Assembly (NCBI GenBank): GCA_964421865.1
Contig: CAYQZH010000184.1
Location: 1-9,033, forward strand
Source of the DNA: SBAX01 sp964421865
Lineage (GTDB): Bacteria; Planctomycetota; Phycisphaerae; UBA1845
Reading direction: 5' to 3'
Length of the DNA stretch: 9,033 nt
Shown: piece by piece, positions 1 to 6,392 of the stretch
Numbering within the stretch: the stretch's first letter is position 1
Layout: every line of letters starts with the position of its first letter
The notes under the pieces: generated by a model
The model's database searches: none
The model's input: only the letters and a program-made list of their open reading frames with translations
What the model was told of the DNA's origin: nothing
Position numbers and translations under genes: made by a program

Positions 1-1197
1 GGTGGGCAGCGCAACGCCGCCCAGGTCTGGGACGCTCGGAGTGGCACTCCGATCACGGCGGCGATCAAGCACGGGGGACGAGTCCGGTCGGTGCGGTTCA
101 GTCCCGACGGCGTTCGGTTGGTGACCGCGTGCAACGACGGCAGCGCCCGCATCTGGGACGCGGCGAGCGGGCATCCACTCAGCGAGCCGTTGCCGCACGC
201 CGCCGCCGTCGATTACGCCGAGTTCAGTCCCGATGGACGGCGCGTGGTCACCGCTTCGGCGGACGGCGCCGCGCGGATTTGGGACGTGGCGCCGGCGCCG
301 GTGCCCGCCCCGGACTGGCTGCCGGAACTGGCTGAGGCCGTCGCCGGCCAGAGCCTGGATCCGCGTGACATCAGCAGTGCGGTGCCGGTCGAAGCGCTTT
401 ACGGATTCAGGCAGCGATGGTCCGTGCCGCGCGCCGCCACGACGGCCGGTTTCTACGAAACCTGGGCCGGATGGTTGATGACCGACTCGGCCGCACGGAC
501 CGTCGCTCCCGGCTCAACCGTCACCGCCGCGGAAGTGGCCGGTCGTGGCGTCAATGATCACACTTTTGAAAGGCAACAGCGGCCGGAGCCGCCGGTCATC
601 CCGCCCCGCGATGCGCAGGCCGGGCCGCACTTGATCGATCTCACCGCGCATTACAACGCTTCGTTGCGCGAGAACCTGCGTTTCCTGCTCGAAAAGGACG
701 ATTGGAGCCTGGCGCATTTCCCCGCCGGAGTGCGGGTGTTGGACGGCGTTCCGTTCGACGCGCGTGGCGCGCTCATCGTTGGCTACGAAACGACGTCCGG
801 CAGGGTGTTTCCCCTGGAGGTGACCGGAGTGCCCTTGGGATTGAAAGCGCGCCGGCTCCATTTCCTTCACGCCGCCGCCGGAGGCAGGTGGATTGCCCAA
901 GGGACGATGCTGGGCCAATACGTGTTGCACTTCGAGGACGGCCGCCAGGAGCGAATCCCGCTGGTACATGGACGGGATTTCGGGCACGTCCGCCTTTGGC
1001 CCAGGGAACACGACACCACTTTCAACCTGGTCTGGATCGACCCGGACGAGAAACTTCGCGCCGCTGGACTTTCGACCCGCCTGTTCAAAACCACCTGGAC
1101 CAATCCGCACCCGGACCTGCGGCTGTCGTCCGTGGATCTGCTGTCCAACCAGCGCATCGGAAGTCCAATGGTGGTGGCCATTACGGCGGAACCGTAG
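1..1197 (+). CDS. WD40-repeat protein, C-terminal part (5' end outside window)
   Basis: The frame is open from base 1, so the gene starts upstream of the window; the GTG at 91 lies inside a WD40 blade and is not a credible start. The visible 398 residues begin with the end of one WD40 blade (VWDARSG) and continue with two full blades, each with FSPDG and a terminal RIWD (about residues 22-57 and 64-93). A helical linker follows (about 99-180, LPELAEAV and then WAGWLMTDSAARTVAP), a pattern I associate with verrucomicrobial Ser/Thr kinase-WD40 proteins. The last ~190 residues (from LIDLTAHYN, about 211) form a separate beta-rich domain with FPAGVRVLDGVPFDARG, ARRLHFLHAA and FKTTWTNPHPDL. I recognise this domain as recurrent in Verrucomicrobia/Planctomycetes but cannot name its function. 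An N-terminal kinase domain is plausible but not visible here. The stop is TAG at 1195. Confidence 0.85.
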   Translation, partial: GGQRNAAQVWDARSGTPITAAIKHGGRVRSVRFSPDGVRLVTACNDGSARIWDAASGHPLSEPLPHAAAVDYAEFSPDGRRVVTASADGAARIWDVAPAPVPAPDWLPELAEAVAGQSLDPRDISSAVPVEALYGFRQRWSVPRAATTAGFYETWAGWLMTDSAARTVAPGSTVTAAEVAGRGVNDHTFERQQRPEPPVIPPRDAQAGPHLIDLTAHYNASLRENLRFLLEKDDWSLAHFPAGVRVLDGVPFDARGALIVGYETTSGRVFPLEVTGVPLGLKARRLHFLHAAAGGRWIAQGTMLGQYVLHFEDGRQERIPLVHGRDFGHVRLWPREHDTTFNLVWIDPDEKLRAAGLSTRLFKTTWTNPHPDLRLSSVDLLSNQRIGSPMVVAITAEP

Positions 1198-1367
1198 TGC
1201 CGCGGTTGCAGCAGAAGATGCCTGGCGCCCGTCCGCTGCAGATTCCCTGTAATCGCCCGCCGCCTTTCCCTCTTTACACATTGAACCGTGAAGCGGCTGT
1301 GCTCCTGCTTTTAGGCCATGCCCAGCGGTCACGAAGTGGAACGCGAACCAAGAGAAAAGGAAAAACT
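1198..1367. other. Intergenic gap upstream of the Asp-box protein
   Basis: These 170 bases separate two co-directional genes. A TTGAAC at 1281-1286 could be a -35 box, but I find no good -10 at the right distance, so no promoter is called. A purine-rich AGAGAAAAGG at 1351-1360 lies 7 bases before the ATG at 1368 and is the likely, weak, ribosome binding site. The long open frame running through this gap from upstream is antisense-like codon drift without protein character. Confidence 0.4.
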
Positions 1368-2612
1368 ATGAGACCGAAGACACTGCTCACATGGACGGCA
1401 GCAGCGCTCGTTGCCGCCGCACCATTGAAATCAACAGCCCAAACCTGGCAAACCGTGGATGATTTCCAGGTCGCGCCGGGGCTGAACGCCGCCGCCGGCG
1501 ACATCGGAACCGACCCCAGCGGAAGCATTCTCTACAGCGTCGGCGGGGCGACAGACACGGACGGTGTGCGCACAGGAGTGGCGCGCGTCAGCACCGACTC
1601 TGGCCAAAGCTGGTCGATTGTGGATGGATTCAAGCCCGCGGGATGGGCCTGGACGCAGTATCGCGGTTTTGGCTCGGCGGCGAATGGAGCGCTGTTCACC
1701 GCCGGTGAGTTGTGGGACGGCGTTCCGAACATTGGAACGAAAAACTGGATTGTGCGACGGAGCATCGATGGGGGCGTTACCTGGACGACACAGGATGTGT
1801 TCGATGATGGTGCCGGTGGCAAACCCTCGTGCGGCGACATCAAGGCCGCGCCGTCAGGAGCCATTTACGCCGCGGGCGTTACGGCGGCTCAGGGAGGCGC
1901 TAACGGCTGGAGCTGGCTGGTCAGAAAAAGCTCCGATGGTGGCGCATCGTGGACGACTGTCGATCAGGTCGTGACCCCCGGCTTCAGCGAGGCGCGAGCG
2001 ATCGGATTTCATCCGAACGGCAGTGTGTTCGTCGTTGGCTATATGTCGGACTCCAAAGGACGATTCCGATGGACGACGCGGCGCAGCGTGAACGGCGGCG
2101 CGACGTGGAGTACAGTCGATTCCTACCAAGCGGGTAACGGGCTCTTCGCGAAAGCGCAGAGCATCACGGTCGATTCGTCTGGAGCCGTTTATGTGGCTGG
2201 CATGGCGATCGGATTCCAAAAAGGTCGTTACACTCAACTCTGGGTGGTGCGCCGCAGCACTGATGGCGGCGGAAGTTGGTCGGCGGTGGATAACTTCACT
2301 GTCGGGACGAGCAGTAGCCCATATGCGCTGGCCGGCCCCAACGCTATTACGATTGCGCCTTCAGGGCTGATCTATGTCTGCGGTTACAGCGACGGCGGTG
2401 CGCCGAATCACTGGCTCGTTCGGCGGGGAACGCCGGGGGCCAACGGCGCCATCTCGTGGGCCACGGTCGATGATTTCCAACTCGTCGCTGGCCAAAGCGC
2501 GCAGGCTTGGGCCATCACCAGCGGTGGCCTTGGAAACATTTACGCCACCGGCAGAGCGGCGGACGCCTCCGGCACGGAGCACTGGCTCACGCGTCGATTG
2601 GCGGCCCCGTGA
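1368..2612 (+). CDS. Secreted Asp-box (BNR) repeat protein, probable seven-bladed beta-propeller
   Basis: This 414-residue protein starts at ATG 1368, which directly precedes a signal peptide: MRPK, a hydrophobic stretch at about 5-20, and a likely cleavage after STA at residue 24. The open frame extends upstream, but that part has no protein character. The mature chain is seven repeats of 52-60 residues. Each begins with a W-x-x-x-D motif (W27, W82, W139, W195, W247, W304, W364), then has a P/S-x-G-x-(I/V)-Y/F strand and ends in W-x-x-R-(R/K)-S. Asp boxes (S-x-D/N-x-G-x-x-W) are clear at 75-82, 132-139, 188-195, 240-247 and 297-304, and degenerate at 355-364. The chain begins with TWQTVDDF and ends with the inner strands of the last unit, as expected when a propeller is closed by its N-terminal strand. 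The fold resembles sialidases and the Vps10/photosystem assembly families. I see no catalytic sialidase arginine triad, so binding or structural function is as likely as catalysis. Confidence 0.85.
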   Translation: MRPKTLLTWTAAALVAAAPLKSTAQTWQTVDDFQVAPGLNAAAGDIGTDPSGSILYSVGGATDTDGVRTGVARVSTDSGQSWSIVDGFKPAGWAWTQYRGFGSAANGALFTAGELWDGVPNIGTKNWIVRRSIDGGVTWTTQDVFDDGAGGKPSCGDIKAAPSGAIYAAGVTAAQGGANGWSWLVRKSSDGGASWTTVDQVVTPGFSEARAIGFHPNGSVFVVGYMSDSKGRFRWTTRRSVNGGATWSTVDSYQAGNGLFAKAQSITVDSSGAVYVAGMAIGFQKGRYTQLWVVRRSTDGGGSWSAVDNFTVGTSSSPYALAGPNAITIAPSGLIYVCGYSDGGAPNHWLVRRGTPGANGAISWATVDDFQLVAGQSAQAWAITSGGLGNIYATGRAADASGTEHWLTRRLAAP

Positions 2613-3192
2613 TTCTTTCGGCGTCGGCCGTCCGCTTGTTCGCACGAGGTGACGGTCCGACGATGGTGGCGGGAAAGACGGCGTGCTTGCGGTGCGTGAT
2701 GGCGGTGACGCCCAAGCCGCCAGCCGAGTTGAGGCGGAAGCGGGCGAAGGTCAGGTTCGTGATGACCGCGTCGTTCGGCACGAAAACCGAGAGCGCGTTG
2801 GTGCCGGCGACGTAACGGAACCATACGTCCACGGTCCCTGCCGCAATGCATGAGGAAAACCCGTCGGAAATTGCGCCCGTGAAGTCACCGGAGTAGGTCG
2901 TGGCTGGCCCGATGAGTTGGGCTTGGGCGCAAACGTCCTGTGCCAGCGCCACAGCCGGGTCCGGGGCGGCGCAAGGATTGGTGTCGATGCCCCCGCCCTG
3001 TAACGCAACGCTCACCGTCGGTTCGTCGGAATCGTTCGAGGCAATGCGCAGCGCGGCCGTCTTCGCGCCGACGGTCACGGGGTCGAATTCAATCGATTGG
3101 GTTTGTGTGCTGGGGTTGAGTATTCCGATTCGCCCAACATTTGCAACTCCGTCCTGATGACGGCGGGGGGCTGGGAACGGTAGGATGGGGTG
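2587..3192 (-). pseudogene. Remnant of a secreted choice-of-anchor-D / GEVED-type protein, 5'-truncated
   Basis: The minus frame is open from 3192 to the TGA at 2587-2589. In order it shows the tail of a choice-of-anchor-D (ASH-like) domain (FDPVTVGAKTAALRIASNDS), a short segment with SSCIAAGTVDVWFRYVA typical of extracellular beta-sandwich domains, and FARFRLNSAGGLG, the hallmark just upstream of a GEVED (DGEVEDY) domain. Each domain is incomplete: the first half of the anchor-D domain and the GEVEDY end are missing. The only in-frame start I find is a GTG at 3078, inside the conserved domain; no ATG, GTG or TTG lies between it and the stop at 3193. The 5' end runs into a G-rich low-complexity region at ~3180. 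The frame's end overlaps the convergent Asp-box gene by 26 bases. A truncated but still translated short protein from GTG 3078 (163 residues) cannot be excluded. Confidence 0.6.
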
Positions 3193-3227
3193 TTAGAGGG
3201 GTGGATGCGTGGAGGGGTGGAGGGGCC

Positions 3228-3292
<65 letters not shown>

Positions 3293-3427
3293 GGAGTAAT
3301 GGAGTATTGGAGTATTGGAGTATTGGGGTGCTGGGATGTCGGACGATGCTGGTTTTGCAATGCTCCATCACTCCAATACTCCAACACTCCATTACCCCAT
3401 TCCCCCATTCCCCCCATCACTCCATCA
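3293..3427. repeat. Octamer tandem repeat folded as a long imperfect inverted repeat
   Basis: The left side is five octamers: GGAGTAAT, GGAGTATT three times, then GGGGTGCT (3293-3332). The right side is about eight octamer-like units of the complement (CTCCATCA, CTCCAATA, CTCCAACA, CTCCATTA, CCCCATTC and so on; 3363-3427). Bases 3293-3324 pair with 3367-3398 (32 bp, 4 mismatches) around a 42-nt loop. Apparent frames across it encode only periodic peptides (YWSIGVL, SNTP-like) and are not genes. It abuts the G tract and ends about 60 bases before the lipoprotein start. Confidence 0.85.
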
Positions 3428-3490
3428 GTCCGACAATCGAACGATCCAGCCCGGGCACTGTCGAACTTTACGAACTCACTGCGCTTGCCC

Positions 3491-3835
3491 ATGACCGCGC
3501 TTCAACGATTCTGCCCGTTGGCGGGCCTGATGGCCTGTGTTTGCCTGGCTTTCCTCCTTGCCGGGTGTGAATCCCGTTCCATCTCGGACTCCAGCTACCG
3601 GCGCCACGGGTATTACGGAGGGCCGAAGACGGGTTATCGAGGCGAACTCAACGAGTTCGACGTGCTCGGCGTCGAGCGCGGCGGCCAGATCACCGAGGAA
3701 CAAATCGTGAAGAGCCTCGACTCCGCCGCCCGCATCAAGTTGCGGAAAGGCTCGTCGATCCTCCTGATCCAGTCCGCTAAGAAACTGGCTTACGAAGCCG
3801 TGGCGGACGACCTGACGAAGATTTACGCCCACTGA
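3491..3835 (+). CDS. Small putative lipoprotein, hypothetical
   Basis: This is a 114-residue protein with start ATG 3491. The start is chosen because it gives a complete lipoprotein signal: MTALQRF, a hydrophobic segment at about 9-24, then the lipobox LLAGC with the acylated cysteine at residue 26. The frame upstream only reads through the G tract. The mature part has SRSISDSSYR, a glycine/tyrosine-rich stretch and GELNEFDVLGV (about 52-62), then an ITEEQIV helix and SSILLIQSAKK. I recognise this as a lipoprotein type seen in Verrucomicrobia but know no function. Glutamate at +2 does not suggest inner-membrane retention. No good Shine-Dalgarno is visible upstream. The next feature is an inverted-repeat element starting 35 bases after the stop. 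Confidence 0.75.
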   Translation: MTALQRFCPLAGLMACVCLAFLLAGCESRSISDSSYRRHGYYGGPKTGYRGELNEFDVLGVERGGQITEEQIVKSLDSAARIKLRKGSSILLIQSAKKLAYEAVADDLTKIYAH

Positions 3836-3870
3836 CGCGGCGATTTCCCCGGGATGTTCTTTGAAGTTTT

Positions 3871-3966
3871 GGTAGGGACCGCGCCGCGTCTCCGGACGCT
3901 CCGCCCAGAGGTGGAACTTGCGGCGGTGCTCCGGTCACCCCACGACGGCCGCGCGGATTCCCTACC
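3871..3966. repeat. Inverted-repeat element with GGTAGGGA / TCCCTACC ends
   Basis: The two ends are perfect 8-bp inverted repeats (3871-3878 and 3959-3966), followed inward by GC-rich, partly complementary sequence (CCGCGCCGCG against CCGCGCGGCCG). The 96-nt element sits between the convergent lipoprotein and Lrp genes. I recognise this layout as a kind of dispersed intergenic repeat in Verrucomicrobia. Only one copy is in the window, so its repeat status is inferred. It also carries GTAG at each outer end, as the 4004-4110 element does, but the rest of the sequence differs. Confidence 0.5.
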
Positions 3967-4003
3967 TATTTGATTCCCGCCCGAGCTGCCGTATCCGTTC
4001 AGA

Positions 4004-4110
4004 GTAGCTGCGACCGTGAGGTCGCGGGCTGGATTCACAAGCGGTCACGAAATCGATGCCGACGTCAAACCTCAAGCGTCCCCGTCCCGCGACCTCACGG
4101 TCGCAGCTAC
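4004..4110. repeat. REPIN-like palindromic element, copy 1
   Basis: Two perfect 25-bp inverted arms (4004-4028 and 4086-4110) flank a 57-nt spacer. Each arm begins at its outer end with GTAG and contains its own hairpin, GCGACC-GTGA-GGTCGC (left arm 4010-4025). This is the architecture of paired REP sequences: a GTAG tetranucleotide followed by a palindrome, two copies in inverted orientation. It lies between the convergent lipoprotein and Lrp genes, 36 bases beyond the Lrp stop. Copy 2 at 5226-5344 has the same arms and the same spacer length. No gene is visible in it; frames crossing it read RDLTVAAT or ATVRS-like peptides. Confidence 0.85.
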
Positions 4111-4146
4111 GCTCAACACGAACGAGTTGCCGGTGGGCGGCCCTGC

Positions 4147-4626
4147 TCACGGCGAGACGGCCAGGCGTTCGTCGTTCTGCTCGCGCTTCACGAGGATCCC
4201 CTGTTCCTTGTAGGCCTTGAGCATGAAATGCGTGGCCGTCGAGATGACGCCCTGGATGGTCGCCAGCTTCTCGGAGACGAACGAGGCGACTTCGCGGAGG
4301 TTCGAGCCCTCCACGACAACCAGCAAGTCGTAGCCGCCGCTCATCAGATGGCAACTATGCACTTCGGCGTATTTGGCGACCCGCTCCGCCAGCCGGTCGA
4401 AGCCGCCGCCGCGTTCGGGGGTGATCTTCACCTCGATGACGGCGCGGACGATATCGCGGCCCAGCTTTTCCTCGTTCAGCACGGCCCGGTAGCCGAGGAT
4501 GACGTGGTCGGCTTCGTAGGCCTTGATTTGGGCCGCGACCTGGGTTTCCGACACCCCGAGCATGACGGCAAGCTGGGCCGGCTTGAGCGCGGCGTTCTCG
4601 TGGAGCAATTTCAAGAGCGGGTCCAT
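4147..4626 (-). CDS. Lrp/AsnC family transcriptional regulator
   Basis: This is a 159-residue protein starting MDPLLKLLHEN. The start is the ATG at 4626, which matches the usual N-terminus of this subgroup; an in-frame ATG at 4644 (MLNLRA extension) is possible, and neither has a clear Shine-Dalgarno. Residues 1-50 form the helix-turn-helix (AQLAVMLGVSETQVAAQIKAYE, then the GY of the short linker strand). Residues 60-145 form the RAM/AsnC effector-binding domain, with VRAVIEVKITPE, CHLMSGGYDLLVVVEG and the TATHFMLKAY end. Such proteins form dimers to octamers and respond to amino acids or related small molecules; the ligand cannot be read from sequence. The gene is divergent from the ester-cyclase-like gene at 4683, with 56 bp between the starts, so autoregulation and control of that neighbour are plausible. 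The REPIN-like element lies directly downstream. Confidence 0.9.
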   Translation of the reverse strand: MDPLLKLLHENAALKPAQLAVMLGVSETQVAAQIKAYEADHVILGYRAVLNEEKLGRDIVRAVIEVKITPERGGGFDRLAERVAKYAEVHSCHLMSGGYDLLVVVEGSNLREVASFVSEKLATIQGVISTATHFMLKAYKEQGILVKREQNDERLAVSP

Positions 4627-4682
4627 GGCGCGGAGGTTAAGCATGGACTGCCCGGAGCGCCAATGCGAAAGTCTCCCCGAAC

Positions 4683-5168
4683 ATGCCATCAAAGAAACCC
4701 TCGGCCCGTCCCGCCCGCCCCCCATCCATCCGCGCCCGGCTCGGCTGGCGCATCACCCCGAAACTTCACTCGGCCATCCGCCGGCTTTGGATCGATCACT
4801 CGAAGGCCGAGGACCGCCGCAATCTCGATGGTCTGATCGCCACGCTCACGGCGGATTGCGTCTACGAAATCGTGCCGACCGGCCAGCGCTGGACAGGCCA
4901 CGCCGGCGCGCGGGAGTTTTACACCAGCTTCCTCGGCGCGTTTCCCGACGTGAAATTCGAGATGACCGACATCGTCATTGGCCCGCAAGGCGTATTCGAG
5001 GTGGCTACGATGACCGGCACCCATCTCGGCCCGTGGAACGACATCGCGCCCACCGGCCGCCCGATCCGGACGACGGTGCTCATTTTCTTCCCGTGGGATC
5101 GGGCGGCGGGAAAATTCTCCGGCGAGAAAATCTACATCGACGTCGGGCGACTCGTGTCCGGGGGCTGA
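4683..5168 (+). CDS. SnoaL-like / NTF2-fold ester cyclase family protein
   Basis: This is a 161-residue protein from ATG 4683. A basic, proline-rich N-terminus (about 1-20) precedes the NTF2-like fold: an N-terminal helix (HSAIRRLWIDHSKAED), DGLIATLTADCVYEIVPTG (about 49-67), then WTGHAGAREFYTSFLGAFPD (70-89). Next come VIGPQGVFEVATMTGTH (98-114), IAPTGRPI (121-128) and FFPWDRAAGKFSGEKIYID (135-153). The G-H-x-G-A-R-x-F-Y, FPD and GTH..G....PTGR motifs are those of the SnoaL/ester-cyclase group. SnoaL itself closes polyketide rings; most genomic relatives have no known substrate, so the reaction is unassigned. No signal peptide is seen, so it is probably cytoplasmic. It is divergent from the Lrp-type regulator and ends 3 bases before the ATG of the methyltransferase frame. 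No clear Shine-Dalgarno precedes its start. Confidence 0.8.
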   Translation: MPSKKPSARPARPPSIRARLGWRITPKLHSAIRRLWIDHSKAEDRRNLDGLIATLTADCVYEIVPTGQRWTGHAGAREFYTSFLGAFPDVKFEMTDIVIGPQGVFEVATMTGTHLGPWNDIAPTGRPIRTTVLIFFPWDRAAGKFSGEKIYIDVGRLVSGG

Positions 5169-5171
5169 CGG

Positions 5172-6206
5172 ATGGATCAGCCGCGGCCACTCACGACTGG
5201 AAAAAGTTCCCTCGGGGCGCATCCGGTTCGCGTAGCTGCGACCGTGAGGTCGCAGGCTGAATCCTCACGCGGGAACGAAAACGATGCCGCGGCCCAAAAC
5301 TCTGCGTCCCCCTCCCGCGACCTCACGGTCGCAGCTACGCGAACCCCAGGCCCCGCGGCCGAAGATTTTCGGCTCGTCCGTCTCCGCAATGGCGCGCGAA
5401 GCGTTCATGCGGTGGAGTTCGGAGAAACGATGCACCCCGGACTCGGTCCGGCGGCGGAAGCGGAGGCGCTCTATGTGAAGCAGCTTCGGATCGCGGAACG
5501 GTTGGGCCATGGCGGAACTTTCGTGGTGTGGGACGTGGGACTGGGCGCCGCGGCCAACGCCCTGGCCCTCTTGCGTGCAACCGTCGATTTGGACGCGTCG
5601 CTTCAATTGCTCAGTTTCGATTGCAGCCTCGCGCCACTCCGGTTCGCAATCTCCAACTGCGAGGCTCTCGGCTACTTCACCGGTTACGAACCACAGGTCG
5701 AGCAGTTGCTCGAGACCGGCAGCGCCCAATTCCTGAATCAGCGTCCATCCGTGGAATGGCGGGCGCACGTCGGCGATTTCCCATCCCTCTTGAAATCGTC
5801 CGGAGCGCGATGGCCCAAGCCGGACGCGATCTTCTTCGACCCGTTCTCGCCCGCGCGCAATCCGGCGATGTGGACGGCGCCGCTGTTTGCCGATTTGTTT
5901 GCGGCGCTCGACCCGGCCCGGCCGTGCTCGCTGGCAACCTACTCGCGCAGTTCCATGACGCGGGCAGCGATGCTGCTCGCCGGGTTCCGCGTCGGCACAG
6001 GCCGACCCACGGGCTTCAAGGAAGAGACGACGGTCGCGGCGAACGCGCCTGAGCTGGTTTCCACTCCGCTTGACTGCCGCTGGCTGGAGCGCGCACGCCG
6101 GTCCGACAGCGCGGAACCGTTGCGTGACGGGAAATACCAAAAGCGCCCGCTCTCAGCCGAGACCTGGGCGCGCCTGGCGGCACACCCACAGTTCCAGCAG
6201 GCGTGA
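5172..6206 (+). CDS. MnmC/MnmD-type SAM-dependent methyltransferase with repeat-derived N-terminus
   Basis: The conserved part runs from about residue 66 (FRLVRLRNGARSVHAVEFGETMHPG), through the SAM-binding strand-loop VVWDVGLGAAANAL (118-131), to the signature DPFSPARNPAMWT (223-235) and ATYSRSSMTRAAMLLAGF (255-272). It closes with GFKEETTVAA. This matches the methyltransferase domain of MnmC (DUF752), which methylates 5-aminomethyl-uridine at the tRNA wobble position. The FAD-oxidase half of bifunctional MnmC is absent, so it would be MnmD-like; substrate identity is inferred. ATG 5172 is the only in-frame ATG before the conserved domain, with GGGGG 7 bases upstream, and gives 344 residues. 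A GTG near 5244 is the alternative. From 5172, residues ~19-58 are encoded by the REPIN-like element at 5226-5344. Codons between the element and the domain contain no start. Confidence 0.75.
   Translation: MDQPRPLTTGKSSLGAHPVRVAATVRSQAESSRGNENDAAAQNSASPSRDLTVAATRTPGPAAEDFRLVRLRNGARSVHAVEFGETMHPGLGPAAEAEALYVKQLRIAERLGHGGTFVVWDVGLGAAANALALLRATVDLDASLQLLSFDCSLAPLRFAISNCEALGYFTGYEPQVEQLLETGSAQFLNQRPSVEWRAHVGDFPSLLKSSGARWPKPDAIFFDPFSPARNPAMWTAPLFADLFAALDPARPCSLATYSRSSMTRAAMLLAGFRVGTGRPTGFKEETTVAANAPELVSTPLDCRWLERARRSDSAEPLRDGKYQKRPLSAETWARLAAHPQFQQA
5226..5344. repeat. REPIN-like palindromic element, copy 2 (inside methyltransferase reading frame)
   Basis: The inverted arms are 31 bp (5226-5256 and 5314-5344) with one mismatch. 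Their core is the same as copy 1 (GTAG, then GCGACC-GTGA-GGTCGC). The spacer is 57 nt, exactly as in copy 1, and by my hand alignment 39 of 57 spacer positions are identical. The frame through it is open and encodes VRVAATVRSQ at the left arm and SRDLTVAATRT at the right arm. It lies between the stop of the ester-cyclase gene and the conserved start of the methyltransferase domain. Confidence 0.85.
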
Positions 6207-6270
6207 AGGCCGGCGCAGCCGCTACCTCGTGGGTAGGCTCATCACCAGAGCAGGCGATTCCCATCCTTTG

Positions 6271-6359
6271 ATTCCCTTGTCCCCATTCCCCTGCCAATTC
6301 CGGAAGTGTCTTTGGTTGCACGGCCCAGGGAGCTGTCAAGGGAATGGGGGCAAGGGAAT
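6271..6359. repeat. Inverted repeat with C-rich/G-rich arms
   Basis: Arms of 20 bp (6271-6290, ATTCCCTTGTCCCCATTCCC, and 6340-6359) pair with one mismatch around a 49-nt spacer. The element starts 65 bases after the methyltransferase stop, in the gap convergent with signal peptidase. The CCCCATTCCC wording recalls the octamer units at 3395-3410, so the two may belong to one loose repeat class. Confidence 0.7.
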
Positions 6360-6392
6360 GAGTGATCACACCATGAACTGACCTGTTCAACG

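Noticed and set aside
514..1332. Minus-strand open frame under the WD40 gene
   Set aside because: The plus strand carries recognisable WD40 and C-terminal domain motifs; the minus translation has none.
702..1367. Upstream extension of the Asp-box protein frame
   Set aside because: It overlaps the WD40 gene in another frame, and the signal peptide begins exactly at ATG 1368.
3293..3427. CRISPR-like array
   Set aside because: The 8-base units are contiguous without spacers and lack the length of CRISPR repeats.
3970..4836. Long plus-strand open frame across the Lrp gene
   Set aside because: It is antisense to a clear Lrp/AsnC gene, runs through the palindromic element, and its peptide has no domain character.
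5265..6140. Long minus-strand open frame across the methyltransferase
   Set aside because: It mirrors the methyltransferase gene in a high-GC sequence and has an arginine-rich, motif-free translation.
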